The notes beneath the pieces were generated by a model, which was not told the DNA's origin, made no database searches, and was given only the letters and a program-made list of their open reading frames with translations. Below are positions 54,689 to 62,136 of a stretch of 64,000 bases of DNA, one piece after another. Both the position numbers and the translations under genes were made by a program. The first letter of the stretch is position 1. Each line of letters opens with the position of its first letter. This stretch comes from Caballeronia arationis (GTDB taxonomy: Bacteria; Pseudomonadota; Gammaproteobacteria; Burkholderiales; Burkholderiaceae): positions 1-64,000 of the forward strand of contig NZ_FCOG02000033.1 of the NCBI RefSeq assembly GCF_001544975.2, given 5' to 3'.

Positions 54689-56128
54689 ATGGACGACTGG
54701 ACCAATGTGCCGGCCAATTACGGCGACGTGCTGCGGCGCGCGATGGATTCGCTTTTCAAGACCTTCGAGAACCTGAGCGAAGGCACCTTCATCGTCGATG
54801 CGGACGCGCGCGTCGTCTGGATCAACAAGCGCTATGCGGCGCGCTTCGGCTTCTCCGATCCGGCGCAAGCGATCGGTCTCGACTGCGAATCCGTGATTCC
54901 GCACAGCCTGATGCGCGAAGTCGTGACAACCGGCAAGCCGATCCTGCTCGACGTGCTGGAAACGGACCGCGAGCCGCTCGTCGTCACGCGCCTGCCGCTC
55001 AAGGACGACCACGGCGCGACCGTCGGCGCGATCGGCTTCGCGCTCTTCGACGAGATGAAGGCGCTCACGCCGCTCTTCGCGCACTACTCGCGCGTGCAAC
55101 AGGAACTGATCGCGACGCGCCAGTCGCTCGCGCAGGCACGGCGGGCGAAGTACACGTTCGCGAGTTTCGTCGGCACTAGCGCGGCGAGCCTGGAAGTGAA
55201 GCGCAAGGCGCGCCGCGCCGCGCAGGTCGAATCGCCGGTGCTGCTGCTCGGTGAGACCGGCACCGGCAAGGAACTGCTCGCACACGCGATCCACGGAACC
55301 TCGACGCGCGCCGCCAAGCCGCTCGTCACCGTGAACGTCGCGGCGATTCCCGACACGCTGCTCGAAGTCGAGTTCTTCGGCGCCGCGCCGGGCGCGTACA
55401 CCGGCGCGGATCGGAAAGGGCGGGTCGGCAAGTTTGAGCTGGCCGACGGCGGCACGCTCTTTCTCGACGAAATCGGCGACATGCCGCTGCCGCTTCAGGG
55501 CAAGCTGCTGCGCGTGTTGCAGGACAAGGAGTTCGAGCCCCTCGGCTCGAACCGCATCGTACGCGCGGACGTGCGGATCATCGCGGCCACCTCCGCCGAT
55601 CTGCCCGCGCTGGTCGCGGCCGGCCGTTTTCGCGCGGACCTGTTCTATCGCCTGAACGTGCTGACGATCCACGCGCCGCCGCTGCGCGAACGGCTCGCCG
55701 ACATCGAAGCGCTCGCCTACGCGATCCTCGAAGAACTCGCGACCGAGGCGCGTCCCGGTCACGCGGGCCACGCCGTGCTGCAGGACGATGCGCTGCGGCT
55801 ACTCTGCGCGTATCCGTGGCCCGGCAACGTGCGAGAACTGCGCAACACGCTTGAGCGCGCGCTGATGCTGTCGGACAGCGAGCATATCGATGCCCGCGCG
55901 CTTGCGCCGTTCATCGGCTCGGCGCGCCTGCAGCCTTCGGGCGAAAAGTCGTCCAGCGATGAAGAACCCGTCACGTCCTACGCCGACGCGATGGCGAGCT
56001 TCGAAAAGACCTTTCTCGTCGATGCACTGCGCGCGAGCGGCGGCCGCGTGACGGAGACGGCGAAGCGCATCGGTATCGGGCGGGCGACGCTGTACAAGAA
56101 GATCGTCGCGCTCGGGATCGACGTGTAG
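54689..56128 (+). CDS. Sigma-54-dependent regulator with PAS domain
   Basis: The 479-residue activator has an N-terminal PAS domain (about 20-130; [20 protein letters not shown]). An AAA+ domain carries Walker A GETGTGKE, the sigma-54 loop as GAYTGA in place of the usual GAFTGA, Walker [12 protein letters not shown], and the R-finger region [17 protein letters not shown] Fis-type HTH ends the protein ([20 protein letters not shown]). It is divergent from the GntP/bdhA genes and probably activates them when hydroxybutyrate or a related signal is sensed by the PAS domain. Confidence 0.88.
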   Translation: MDDWTNVPANYGDVLRRAMDSLFKTFENLSEGTFIVDADARVVWINKRYAARFGFSDPAQAIGLDCESVIPHSLMREVVTTGKPILLDVLETDREPLVVTRLPLKDDHGATVGAIGFALFDEMKALTPLFAHYSRVQQELIATRQSLAQARRAKYTFASFVGTSAASLEVKRKARRAAQVESPVLLLGETGTGKELLAHAIHGTSTRAAKPLVTVNVAAIPDTLLEVEFFGAAPGAYTGADRKGRVGKFELADGGTLFLDEIGDMPLPLQGKLLRVLQDKEFEPLGSNRIVRADVRIIAATSADLPALVAAGRFRADLFYRLNVLTIHAPPLRERLADIEALAYAILEELATEARPGHAGHAVLQDDALRLLCAYPWPGNVRELRNTLERALMLSDSEHIDARALAPFIGSARLQPSGEKSSSDEEPVTSYADAMASFEKTFLVDALRASGGRVTETAKRIGIGRATLYKKIVALGIDV

Positions 56129-56198
56129 CGCCGCGCAGGTTTATGTCCGCGTGGCATACTCCGGAGATCAAAAAATACAGCGTGAACAAGGGGTTGGC

Positions 56199-56456
56199 AT
56201 GAAGATCGGGAAAGCGTTCGGCCTTTCGGTTTCATTCGCGGCGATGGCATCGGCGCTCGCCGGGTGCAGCAGCGCACCGCCGCTCTTTTCCGCCGACGGC
56301 CGCCCGACCACGCTGATCCAGTGCCCCGCTGCCGGCGGCTGGAGCCTGTGCACGCAGAACGCGCGCGCCACCTGTCAGGGCGCTAACTACGACGTGCTCG
56401 AACAATCCACCGACAACGGCCAGAACGGACTGCTGATCGCCTGCAAACCGCAGTGA
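56199..56456 (+). CDS. Small lipoprotein
   Basis: The 85-residue protein has a signal with lipobox LAGC (about residue 24), then SSAPPLFSADGRPTTLIQCP. Four further cysteines (IQC, SLC, ATC, IAC) could form two disulfides. An AAGGGG site precedes the ATG. No family was recognised; it stands alone after the sigma-54 activator gene. Confidence 0.7.
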   Translation: MKIGKAFGLSVSFAAMASALAGCSSAPPLFSADGRPTTLIQCPAAGGWSLCTQNARATCQGANYDVLEQSTDNGQNGLLIACKPQ

Positions 56457-56569
56457 GGGCGCATCCGTTTCGACTCGGGTGCCGTATGTGTTCTTAGCCT
56501 GATCCGCGAGACGAACAGCAGCCCTCTTGCACGAGGCCAGGGTTAGCGTGGGACCGCAGCAAGCGCCAG

Positions 56570-56614
56570 ATGGGACCAGAGTAAGGCACTGAAGTGCCAA
56601 CTCTGGTCGACAGG
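56570..56614. repeat. Copy 2 of a repeated hairpin element
   Basis: The ends are identical to the copy at 40355-40390. Here GACCAGAGT pairs with ACTCTGGTC and GGCACT with AGTGCC, giving a stable nested hairpin. It ends eight bases before the ATG of the hydrolase at 56622, and the GGAG ribosome site abuts it. Confidence 0.75.
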
Positions 56615-56621
56615 AGAAACG

Positions 56622-57845
56622 ATGTCGAAAGCCGGCTTTGCCCCAGAACGCCTCGCACGCATCACCGGCGCGCTGCAAGGTTTCGTCGGTTCTGGCGATG
56701 TCGCCGGCATCGTCACGCTCGCGTGGCGGCACGGCGAGATCGCGCACGCCGACACGCTCGGCTTTCGCGACCTCGAAACGCAGGCGCCGATGACGCGCGA
56801 CACGCTCTTTCGCATCGCGTCGATGACCAAGCCGGTGACGAGCGTCGCCGCGCTGATGCTGGTCGAGGAAGGGCGGCTCGATTTGGACAGCGCGGTGTCG
56901 AAGTGGCTGCCCGAACTGAACAGGCTCGCGGTGCTCGCCACGCCTGACGCGCCGCTCGACCGCACTGAGCCGCTCGACGCGCCGATCACGCTGCTTGATC
57001 TGCTGACGCATCGCGCGGGCTTCGCGTATCACTTCACGGCGGAAGGCGCGCTCGCCGACGCATACGAGAAAGTGTTCAACGGCTTTGATGTCATGGTCGA
57101 TCCGGCGCGCTGGCTGGAACATGTTGTCGAGCTTCCGCTCATGTATCAGCCGGGCACGCGCTGGCATTACGGCGTCACGACCGACGTGCTCGGCGTGCTG
57201 ATCCAGCGCATCGCGGACATGTCGCTCGACGAATTTTTCCGCACGCGCATCTTCGGGCCGCTCGGCATGCCGGATACCGGCTTCGTCGTGCCGCAGGAGA
57301 AAGTCGGCCGGCTGTCGACCTCTTATGTCGTCGATACCGCGAGCCGCCAGCAGGCGCCCGAGGATCATCCTGTGACGAGCCGCTGGATCAACCCGGCGCG
57401 TTTCCAGAGCGGCGGCGGGGGACTCGTTTCTACCGCCGACGACTATCTGCGCTTCGCCCGCATGCTGCTCGGCCGCGGCCGCCTGCAGGGCGATGCCGAC
57501 GAACGCATGCGTGGCCCGCGCCTGCTCTCGCACAAGTCGATCGACCTGATGCGCTCGAACTTCCTCAGCGCCGAGCAGCGCCGCATTCCGGCGTTCGGCT
57601 ATCCCGTATGGGCGAGCCAGGGTTTCGGCCTGGGCCTTGCGATCGTCGACGACGCCGCGCGGCAACTGCGCGCCGGCTATCGCTCGCCGGGCTCATTCGG
57701 CTGGCCGGGCGCGCTCGGCACGAGCTGGTTCGCCGATCCGGTGGAAGACATGATCGGCGTCTTCATGATCCAGCGGCGCGCGGAGGAGCCGTTCCCGATG
57801 GCGCAGCAGTTCGAACATCTGCTTTATGACGCCATCGACGACTGA
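56622..57845 (+). CDS. Serine hydrolase of the class C beta-lactamase/esterase fold
   Basis: The 407-residue protein has SMTK at residues 67-70 (nucleophile Ser67) in LFRIASMTKPVTSVAALMLV. A HYGV motif, the Y-x-N equivalent, occurs near residue 185, with LLTHRAGF, GMPDTGF and GGGGLVSTADDYLRFARMLL following. No signal peptide is seen, so it is likely cytoplasmic and an esterase or peptidase of the EstB type, not a secreted penicillinase. The start is set by CAGGAG eight bases upstream, just after a hairpin repeat that may affect translation. Confidence 0.85.
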   Translation: MSKAGFAPERLARITGALQGFVGSGDVAGIVTLAWRHGEIAHADTLGFRDLETQAPMTRDTLFRIASMTKPVTSVAALMLVEEGRLDLDSAVSKWLPELNRLAVLATPDAPLDRTEPLDAPITLLDLLTHRAGFAYHFTAEGALADAYEKVFNGFDVMVDPARWLEHVVELPLMYQPGTRWHYGVTTDVLGVLIQRIADMSLDEFFRTRIFGPLGMPDTGFVVPQEKVGRLSTSYVVDTASRQQAPEDHPVTSRWINPARFQSGGGGLVSTADDYLRFARMLLGRGRLQGDADERMRGPRLLSHKSIDLMRSNFLSAEQRRIPAFGYPVWASQGFGLGLAIVDDAARQLRAGYRSPGSFGWPGALGTSWFADPVEDMIGVFMIQRRAEEPFPMAQQFEHLLYDAIDD

Positions 57846-57926
57846 AGTAAAAGAACTGACGAATCCCGGCACTTTTTAGGTCGCTAGCGGTCTTCTGAAC
57901 AGGCGAATACTGCGGAGCAAGGATTC

Positions 57927-58226
57927 ATGGCGACCTACAAGCAACTCACGGCGCAACTCGAAAAGCTGCAGGCCGAAGTCGCGGCGGCGCGCGAAAAGGA
58001 AGTGGCCGACGCCATCGCAGAGATCAAGGCGAAGATCGCCGATTACGGGTTGACCGCCGAGGAACTCGGCTTTCACGCGCTGCGCGGCAGGGGCGCGTTA
58101 GCTGCGAGAAAGGCGCCGCTGCCGCCGAAGTACCGCAACCCAAAGACGGGCGAAACGTGGAGCGGACGCGGACGCACGCCCGCATGGCTCGCGGGGAAGA
58201 ACAAGGAGCGCTTCCTCATCGAGTAA
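57927..58226 (+). CDS. H-NS family nucleoid protein
   Basis: The 99-residue protein has an N-terminal coiled oligomerisation region (LTAQLEKLQAEVAAAREKEV) and a C-terminal DNA-binding motif, KYRNPKTGETWSGRGRTPAW, the H-NS type AT-hook-like loop. It binds curved AT-rich DNA and silences genes. Several such paralogues are usual in Burkholderiaceae. It lies 81 bases after the hydrolase gene. Confidence 0.9.
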   Translation: MATYKQLTAQLEKLQAEVAAAREKEVADAIAEIKAKIADYGLTAEELGFHALRGRGALAARKAPLPPKYRNPKTGETWSGRGRTPAWLAGKNKERFLIE

Positions 58227-58250
58227 CCCGGTGCGAAAGCGCGAAAGCCG

Positions 58251-58820
58251 TCAGTCGTGTTGGGTCTCGCGCAGCATCGTCACGTCGTAGCCAAGTCCGC
58301 GTGCCCGCTCGATCAGCGCCTTGCGTTCGGCGGCAGCGGGCCTCGCCTCGCGCGTCAGTATCCACAGGTAGCGCCCGCTCGGCTCGCCGACGATGGACCA
58401 CGAGTAGTCATCGGCATGATCCAGCACCCAGTAGTCGCCGACATAGAACGGCCCGAAGAACGACACCTTCAGCTTCGCATTCTCCGACCCGGCGACGATC
58501 TTCGCGCGTCCCTCCGACGCTTTGTACGGTCCGGTTAGCCCGCCCACTCGGCACGCATTGACGACGGAAACGAGGCCGTCGTCGCGTTTCGCATAGTTCG
58601 CCGTGACGGCTTCGCAGTTGCGCTCGAAGCGGTTCTCATAGCGCGCGAATTCAAACCACTGACCGAGGTAGCGATCGAGGTCGACGGACTTCGCCGGTTG
58701 CGGCACCTTCGCGTTGCCGCTCTTGTTGGCGCCTTGCGTCGCGCAGGCAGCAAAGAGGCCGACGGAGCCGATCGCGAGTACCGCTGCGGCGCCATAAAGC
58801 CAGGGACGTTTCAAGGTCAT
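58251..58820 (-). CDS. blc: Outer-membrane lipocalin (Blc-like)
   Basis: The 189-residue lipoprotein has a signal with lipobox AAC near residue 26. The lipocalin motif GQWFEFARYENRFERN follows, and a later conserved stretch reads YWVLDHADDYSWSIVGEP and then LWILTREARP. It folds as a beta-barrel that carries lipids such as lysophospholipids. It converges with the H-NS-like gene and appears monocistronic. Confidence 0.88.
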   Translation of the reverse strand: MTLKRPWLYGAAAVLAIGSVGLFAACATQGANKSGNAKVPQPAKSVDLDRYLGQWFEFARYENRFERNCEAVTANYAKRDDGLVSVVNACRVGGLTGPYKASEGRAKIVAGSENAKLKVSFFGPFYVGDYWVLDHADDYSWSIVGEPSGRYLWILTREARPAAAERKALIERARGLGYDVTMLRETQHD

Positions 58821-59414
58821 CGTTATTCCGTGCTGAGGGACGAATGGAACTTCCGTTCAGCAAGCTTCGTTCCGACGCTCCCGAAAGCGCTCACCTTTGA
58901 GGCGCGCGGCCTGTCCCGGGTGTGTGCGCAACCGCACGTTCGATCTGCGTAAAGCACTTCGAATGAATCGTGCAAATCATTGATGCAATTGAATTTACGC
59001 ATGCGAGCGACAAACGCTCCTTCGAGGACGGACGCGAGGTGCTCGTCCGGCAATGGATCGCGGGTCCCGTATTAGCTCACCTGAAGCGTTCGCAACCGAT
59101 GGTGTTCGCGGTAACCAAGAAACCGTTGCGTATGCAACGATCGATGAGGCGGCATGTCCGGCAGACTCTGTCGAATCTTGCAAAGCCTTATGTAACAAGG
59201 GTTTGAGGGCAAACGGCACAAACCGTCGACGGCTTGCGCGGATGGTTAGAAATACTGTGAATCGCGCAATCGTGAGCTTCGGTGAGTCGTGTCGACTCAC
59301 CGATCAGCAGCTCCCGCAACGTCTCACCTTTGGCTGCGAAACGACCTGCGGCCGGCTGCATCAGGCGGTATCCTTGCCTCCACCCGACCATCCGCCGACT
59401 GGCCGTTCCCCTTC
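58821..59414. other. 594-bp intergenic stretch, low-confidence ORF and hairpin
   Basis: This less GC-rich stretch has no clear gene. A 78-codon frame at 58970-59206 (+) encodes MQIIDAIEFTHASDKRSFED onward; it lacks a good ribosome site and known homology, so I do not call it. A perfect inverted repeat at 59279-59303 lies 112 bases before the carrier gene. Confidence 0.6.
59279..59303. promoter_or_regulatory. Perfect palindrome upstream of the auxin-efflux-type carrier
   Basis: TCGGTGAGTCG-TGT-CGACTCACCGA is a perfect 11-base inverted repeat with a 3-base spacer, which fits an operator for a dimeric regulator or an RNA hairpin in the leader. Confidence 0.6.
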
Positions 59415-60368
59415 ATGCCGCCACTGGTTTTATCGCTGTTCACGCCGCTTCTCACCATCATCCTGCCGATCTTCGGGCTGATCTTCGCAGGCTTTGCCGC
59501 CGCCAGGCTGCGCAAGCTCGGACCCAGCGCATCGTCCGAACTGAACCGTTTCGTCGTCTATCTCGCGCTGCCCGCGCTGCTCTTCGACATCATGGCGAAG
59601 ACGCCGTGGAGCATGCTCGATCAGCCCGCGTTCATCGCGGTCTTCGGGATCGGCTCGGGCGTCGTCTTTGCCGCGACCGTGTTCGTGCGGCTCAGGCAGT
59701 CGCGCCATCTCGCCGATGCAAGCATCGACGGTCTCAACGCTGCTTATCCGAATACGGGCTTCATCGGCTTGCCGCTTTGTCTGCTCGCATTCGGCCAGCC
59801 GAGTCTCGCGCCTGCCGTCATCGCGACCATCATGACCGTGTGCGTGCTGTTCGCGGTTGCCATCGTGATGATCGAACTCGGCTTGCAGAACGAGAGGCAT
59901 ATCGGTGCGACGTTCGGCCGGGTGGCGAAGTCGCTCGCGACGAATCCGCTGCTCGTCGCGCCGCTCGCGGGCGCGTTGTGGAGCGGCGCAGGGATGCATG
60001 TGTCGGGCGGCGCGGAGACGTTTCTCAAGCTGCTGGGTGGCGCGGCGAGTCCGGGTGCTCTCGTCGCGCTGGGGCTTTTTCTCGGCGAGAAGGCAGGCGT
60101 GCGCAACGGCAAGACCGCGAGCGCGCTGGTCGCGCTGAAGCTCGTCGCGCAGCCGTTGCTGACGTGGTGGCTCGCGTTTCACGTGTTTGCGCTGCCGCCG
60201 TTGTGGGCGAAGACGGCGGTCATCCTGAGCGCGCTGCCGACGGGCACCGGACCGTTCATGCTCGCCGAGTTCTATCGGCGGGAGGCGGCGGTGACTTCGA
60301 GCGCGATTCTCATTTCGACGCTTATATCGCTCGTCACCGTGACCTTGTGTCTGGCGGTGATGCTCTAA
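59415..60368 (+). CDS. Auxin efflux carrier (AEC) family transporter
   Basis: The 317-residue inner-membrane protein has about ten hydrophobic segments: PLLTIILPIFGLIFAGFAAA in the first, GLNAAYPNTGFIGLPLCLLA, and PTGTGPFMLAEFYRRE near the end. Bacterial AEC proteins export or exchange small carboxylates such as malonate or malate. The start at 59415 is the first that gives a normal first helix. It appears to stand alone. Confidence 0.85.
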   Translation: MPPLVLSLFTPLLTIILPIFGLIFAGFAAARLRKLGPSASSELNRFVVYLALPALLFDIMAKTPWSMLDQPAFIAVFGIGSGVVFAATVFVRLRQSRHLADASIDGLNAAYPNTGFIGLPLCLLAFGQPSLAPAVIATIMTVCVLFAVAIVMIELGLQNERHIGATFGRVAKSLATNPLLVAPLAGALWSGAGMHVSGGAETFLKLLGGAASPGALVALGLFLGEKAGVRNGKTASALVALKLVAQPLLTWWLAFHVFALPPLWAKTAVILSALPTGTGPFMLAEFYRREAAVTSSAILISTLISLVTVTLCLAVML

Positions 60369-60382
60369 AGCGCGTCTGCGGC

Positions 60383-60413
60383 CAAAAAAACGCCCGGCGC
60401 GAAGCGTCGGGCG
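60383..60413 (-). terminator. Rho-independent terminator (leftward)
   Basis: A CGCCCGGCGC-GAA-GCGTCGGGCG hairpin (one wobble pair) is followed on the minus strand by seven T. It lies 65 bases after the end of the DUF4148 gene. Confidence 0.82.
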
Positions 60414-60477
60414 AAACCACCATCATATCGATGGGTGGAGGAGGCCGGTTCTTCCTGCCTGAATGTTCCCGCGAGTG

Positions 60478-60741
60478 TTACTTGGCCGTCGTGGCGCGGC
60501 TCGCGACGATCTGAGCATGGCGCTGCTGGTACGGCAGCAACTGCGGATAGGTGCGGTCGTTGACCGCTTCCAGATCACCGTTGCGACGCGCGGTCGCCAG
60601 TTCGGCTTTGACCTCTGCGCGAGTCTTGCCGGTGACGCTTGCGGTTACCGCACCCGGCGACTGAACGACCTCGTCGGCGAATGCGGGGGCGGCCGCGACG
60701 AGCGCGGAAATCAGCAAGCCATTGATCAGTGCGCGTTTCAT
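60478..60741 (-). CDS. DUF4148 exported protein
   Basis: The 87-residue protein has a signal (LINGLLISALVAAAPAFAD) and the DUF4148 pattern GKTRAEVKAELATARRNGDL, followed by a Tyr/Pro/Gln segment (TYPQLLPYQQ). The family is common in several copies per Burkholderiaceae genome and is periplasmic; its role is unknown. The start at 60741 has GGAGACTTC upstream. It is divergent from the tiny secreted protein at 61008. Confidence 0.82.
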   Translation of the reverse strand: MKRALINGLLISALVAAAPAFADEVVQSPGAVTASVTGKTRAEVKAELATARRNGDLEAVNDRTYPQLLPYQQRHAQIVASRATTAK

Positions 60742-61007
60742 CTCGAAGTCTCCTGAATGCATCGATGGACGCAGTGTAGGAGAGAAGCTATCGGACATTA
60801 ATGGCGATTGAGCCAACAGATTGTTGTGCGGCTGGCGCGAAATGCTGGCATGCGGGCGACGACGAAAACGGCCACGGCGCGTCGATTGTTGCGGTTTCGG
60901 TAAGAACTAGTTGGCTCGGACGCGATTTTTCTGCGTACGCTTCATAGCTATCCTTCATCCATCGATCGCTTCCGATCGTTCCCCTGAAAACATACTGAAG
61001 GTGTCTC

Positions 61008-61142
61008 ATGAAACGTATTCTCTCCGCGCTCATCGCTTCCATCGCCCTGCTGGCCGCCGCGGGCGCCGCTCAGGCGGCCGATTCGCAGCCGCAAAGCTGC
61101 CAAGGCCCGGCGTCGCAGTGCAACGTGTTTTTCGGCCAGTAA
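61008..61142 (+). CDS. Tiny secreted peptide
   Basis: This frame encodes 44 residues, beginning MKRILSALIASIALLAAAGA with cleavage after AQAA. The mature part is about 20 residues and contains two cysteines (QSC, QCN) that could form one disulfide. A clear signal peptide, a GAAGG site eight bases before the ATG and a strong hairpin after the stop support it. It was too short for most gene finders. The role is unknown. Confidence 0.6.
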   Translation: MKRILSALIASIALLAAAGAAQAADSQPQSCQGPASQCNVFFGQ

Positions 61143-61173
61143 GCCGCGAGTATCCGCCGGCTTCCAACGACAA

Positions 61174-61204
61174 AAGCGAGAGCGCCAGTGAGCGCTCTCG
61201 CTTG
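61174..61204 (+). terminator. Hairpin after the tiny peptide gene
   Basis: AAGCGAGAGCG pairs with CGCTCTCGCTT across a short loop, 32 bases after the stop. There is only a weak T tract (GCGTTT), so termination is probable but not certain. Confidence 0.6.
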
Positions 61205-61249
61205 CGTTTACCGATCCCGAACTAAACGATACGCAGATATCTCCCCAAG

Positions 61250-61272
61250 TTATCCACATTTTCTGTGCATAA
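61250..61272. promoter_or_regulatory. Inverted pair of DnaA boxes
   Basis: TTATCCACA (61250-61258) and TGTGCATAA (61264-61272, complement TTATGCACA) both match the TTATNCACA consensus exactly, facing each other with five bases between them. Confidence 0.65.
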
Positions 61273-61507
61273 CTTTGTGGAAATCGGCGGCTCAAGGGCG
61301 AGCGCTCGCGCCATCGACCGGGTTGCACCTCGCTTGGGCATCGGACGGTCGTCCGTGCGTGGCAGGTTCGCAATCCGGCGCCTATGATGGGCGGGTCGCG
61401 ATAGCGGTGTCGCCGTGCGCGAGGGATAGGGCCCGGCCTTTTGCGCCGCCGCGCTGGCGGACAGCGGTCCATCGATGCCTCGATTCACTCAATCAAGGGA
61501 ACTCGTC

Positions 61508-62062
61508 ATGACCTACAAAGTTGCGGTTGTCGTCGGAAGCCTTCGTCGTGAGTCGTACAACAAGCAGCTTGCGCACGCGCTCATTTCCCTCGCGCCGGGC
61601 GATTTCTCGTTCGAGTTCCTCGACATCGGCAGCCTGCCGCTCTACAGCCAGGACTACGACGCCGATTTCCCCGAAGCCGCCCGTACGCTCAAGCAGAAGA
61701 TTTCCGAAGCGCATGCGCTGCTCTTCGTCACGCCCGAATACAACCGCTCGATGCCCGGCGTGCTGAAAAACGCGCTCGACTGGGGTTCGCGGCCGTGGGG
61801 GCACAGCGCCTGGGGCGGCAAGCCGGGCGCGGTAATCGGCACGTCGGTCGGCGCGATCGGGACGGCGCTTGCGCAATCGCATCTGCGCGGCGTCTGCGCG
61901 TATCTCGACATCGCGCTGCTCGGGCAACCGGAGATGTACATCAAGCACGACGAGAAGCGTATCGATGCGAGCGGGAAGATCGTCAGCGAAGACACACGCA
62001 AGTATCTGCAGGGCTTCATGGACAAGTACGTCGCATGGGTGAGGGATCACGCGAACGTCTGA
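61508..62062 (+). CDS. NADPH-dependent FMN reductase
   Basis: The 184-residue flavoprotein has VVVGSLRRESYNKQLAHALI (phosphate-binding loop), LPLYSQDYDADFP, and VTPEYNRSMPGVLKNALDW, the signature of the ChrR/SsuE-type NADPH:FMN (quinone/chromate) reductases. It reduces FMN, quinones or metals in the cytoplasm. The start at 61508 is the one that opens directly with the fold. It is followed by a bidirectional terminator. Confidence 0.9.
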   Translation: MTYKVAVVVGSLRRESYNKQLAHALISLAPGDFSFEFLDIGSLPLYSQDYDADFPEAARTLKQKISEAHALLFVTPEYNRSMPGVLKNALDWGSRPWGHSAWGGKPGAVIGTSVGAIGTALAQSHLRGVCAYLDIALLGQPEMYIKHDEKRIDASGKIVSEDTRKYLQGFMDKYVAWVRDHANV

Positions 62063-62088
62063 AGCTGCTTCCGGCGTCGGCAAAGAAA

Positions 62089-62110
62089 ACGGCCCGCGCG
62101 AGCGGGCCGT
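62089..62110. terminator. Bidirectional terminator hairpin
   Basis: ACGGCCCGC-GCGA-GCGGGCCGT lies between two convergent genes, with A-rich sequence on the left side and TTG on the right. It should stop transcripts from both sides, best for the leftward one. Confidence 0.7.
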
Positions 62111-62136
62111 TGCACGACAAAAGCGGCAATGCGGGA

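Larger units (their letters stand above)
61143..61507. other. 365-bp intergenic stretch with hairpin and DnaA-box-like pair
   Basis: No gene is visible here. The stretch contains a hairpin just after the tiny peptide gene (61174-61204) and two DnaA-box consensus sequences facing each other (61250-61272), followed by the FMN reductase leader. Confidence 0.65.

Noticed and set aside
58970-59206. A 78-codon frame between the lipocalin and the AEC carrier
   Set aside because: It has no convincing ribosome site and no known family; kept only as a note on the intergenic stretch.
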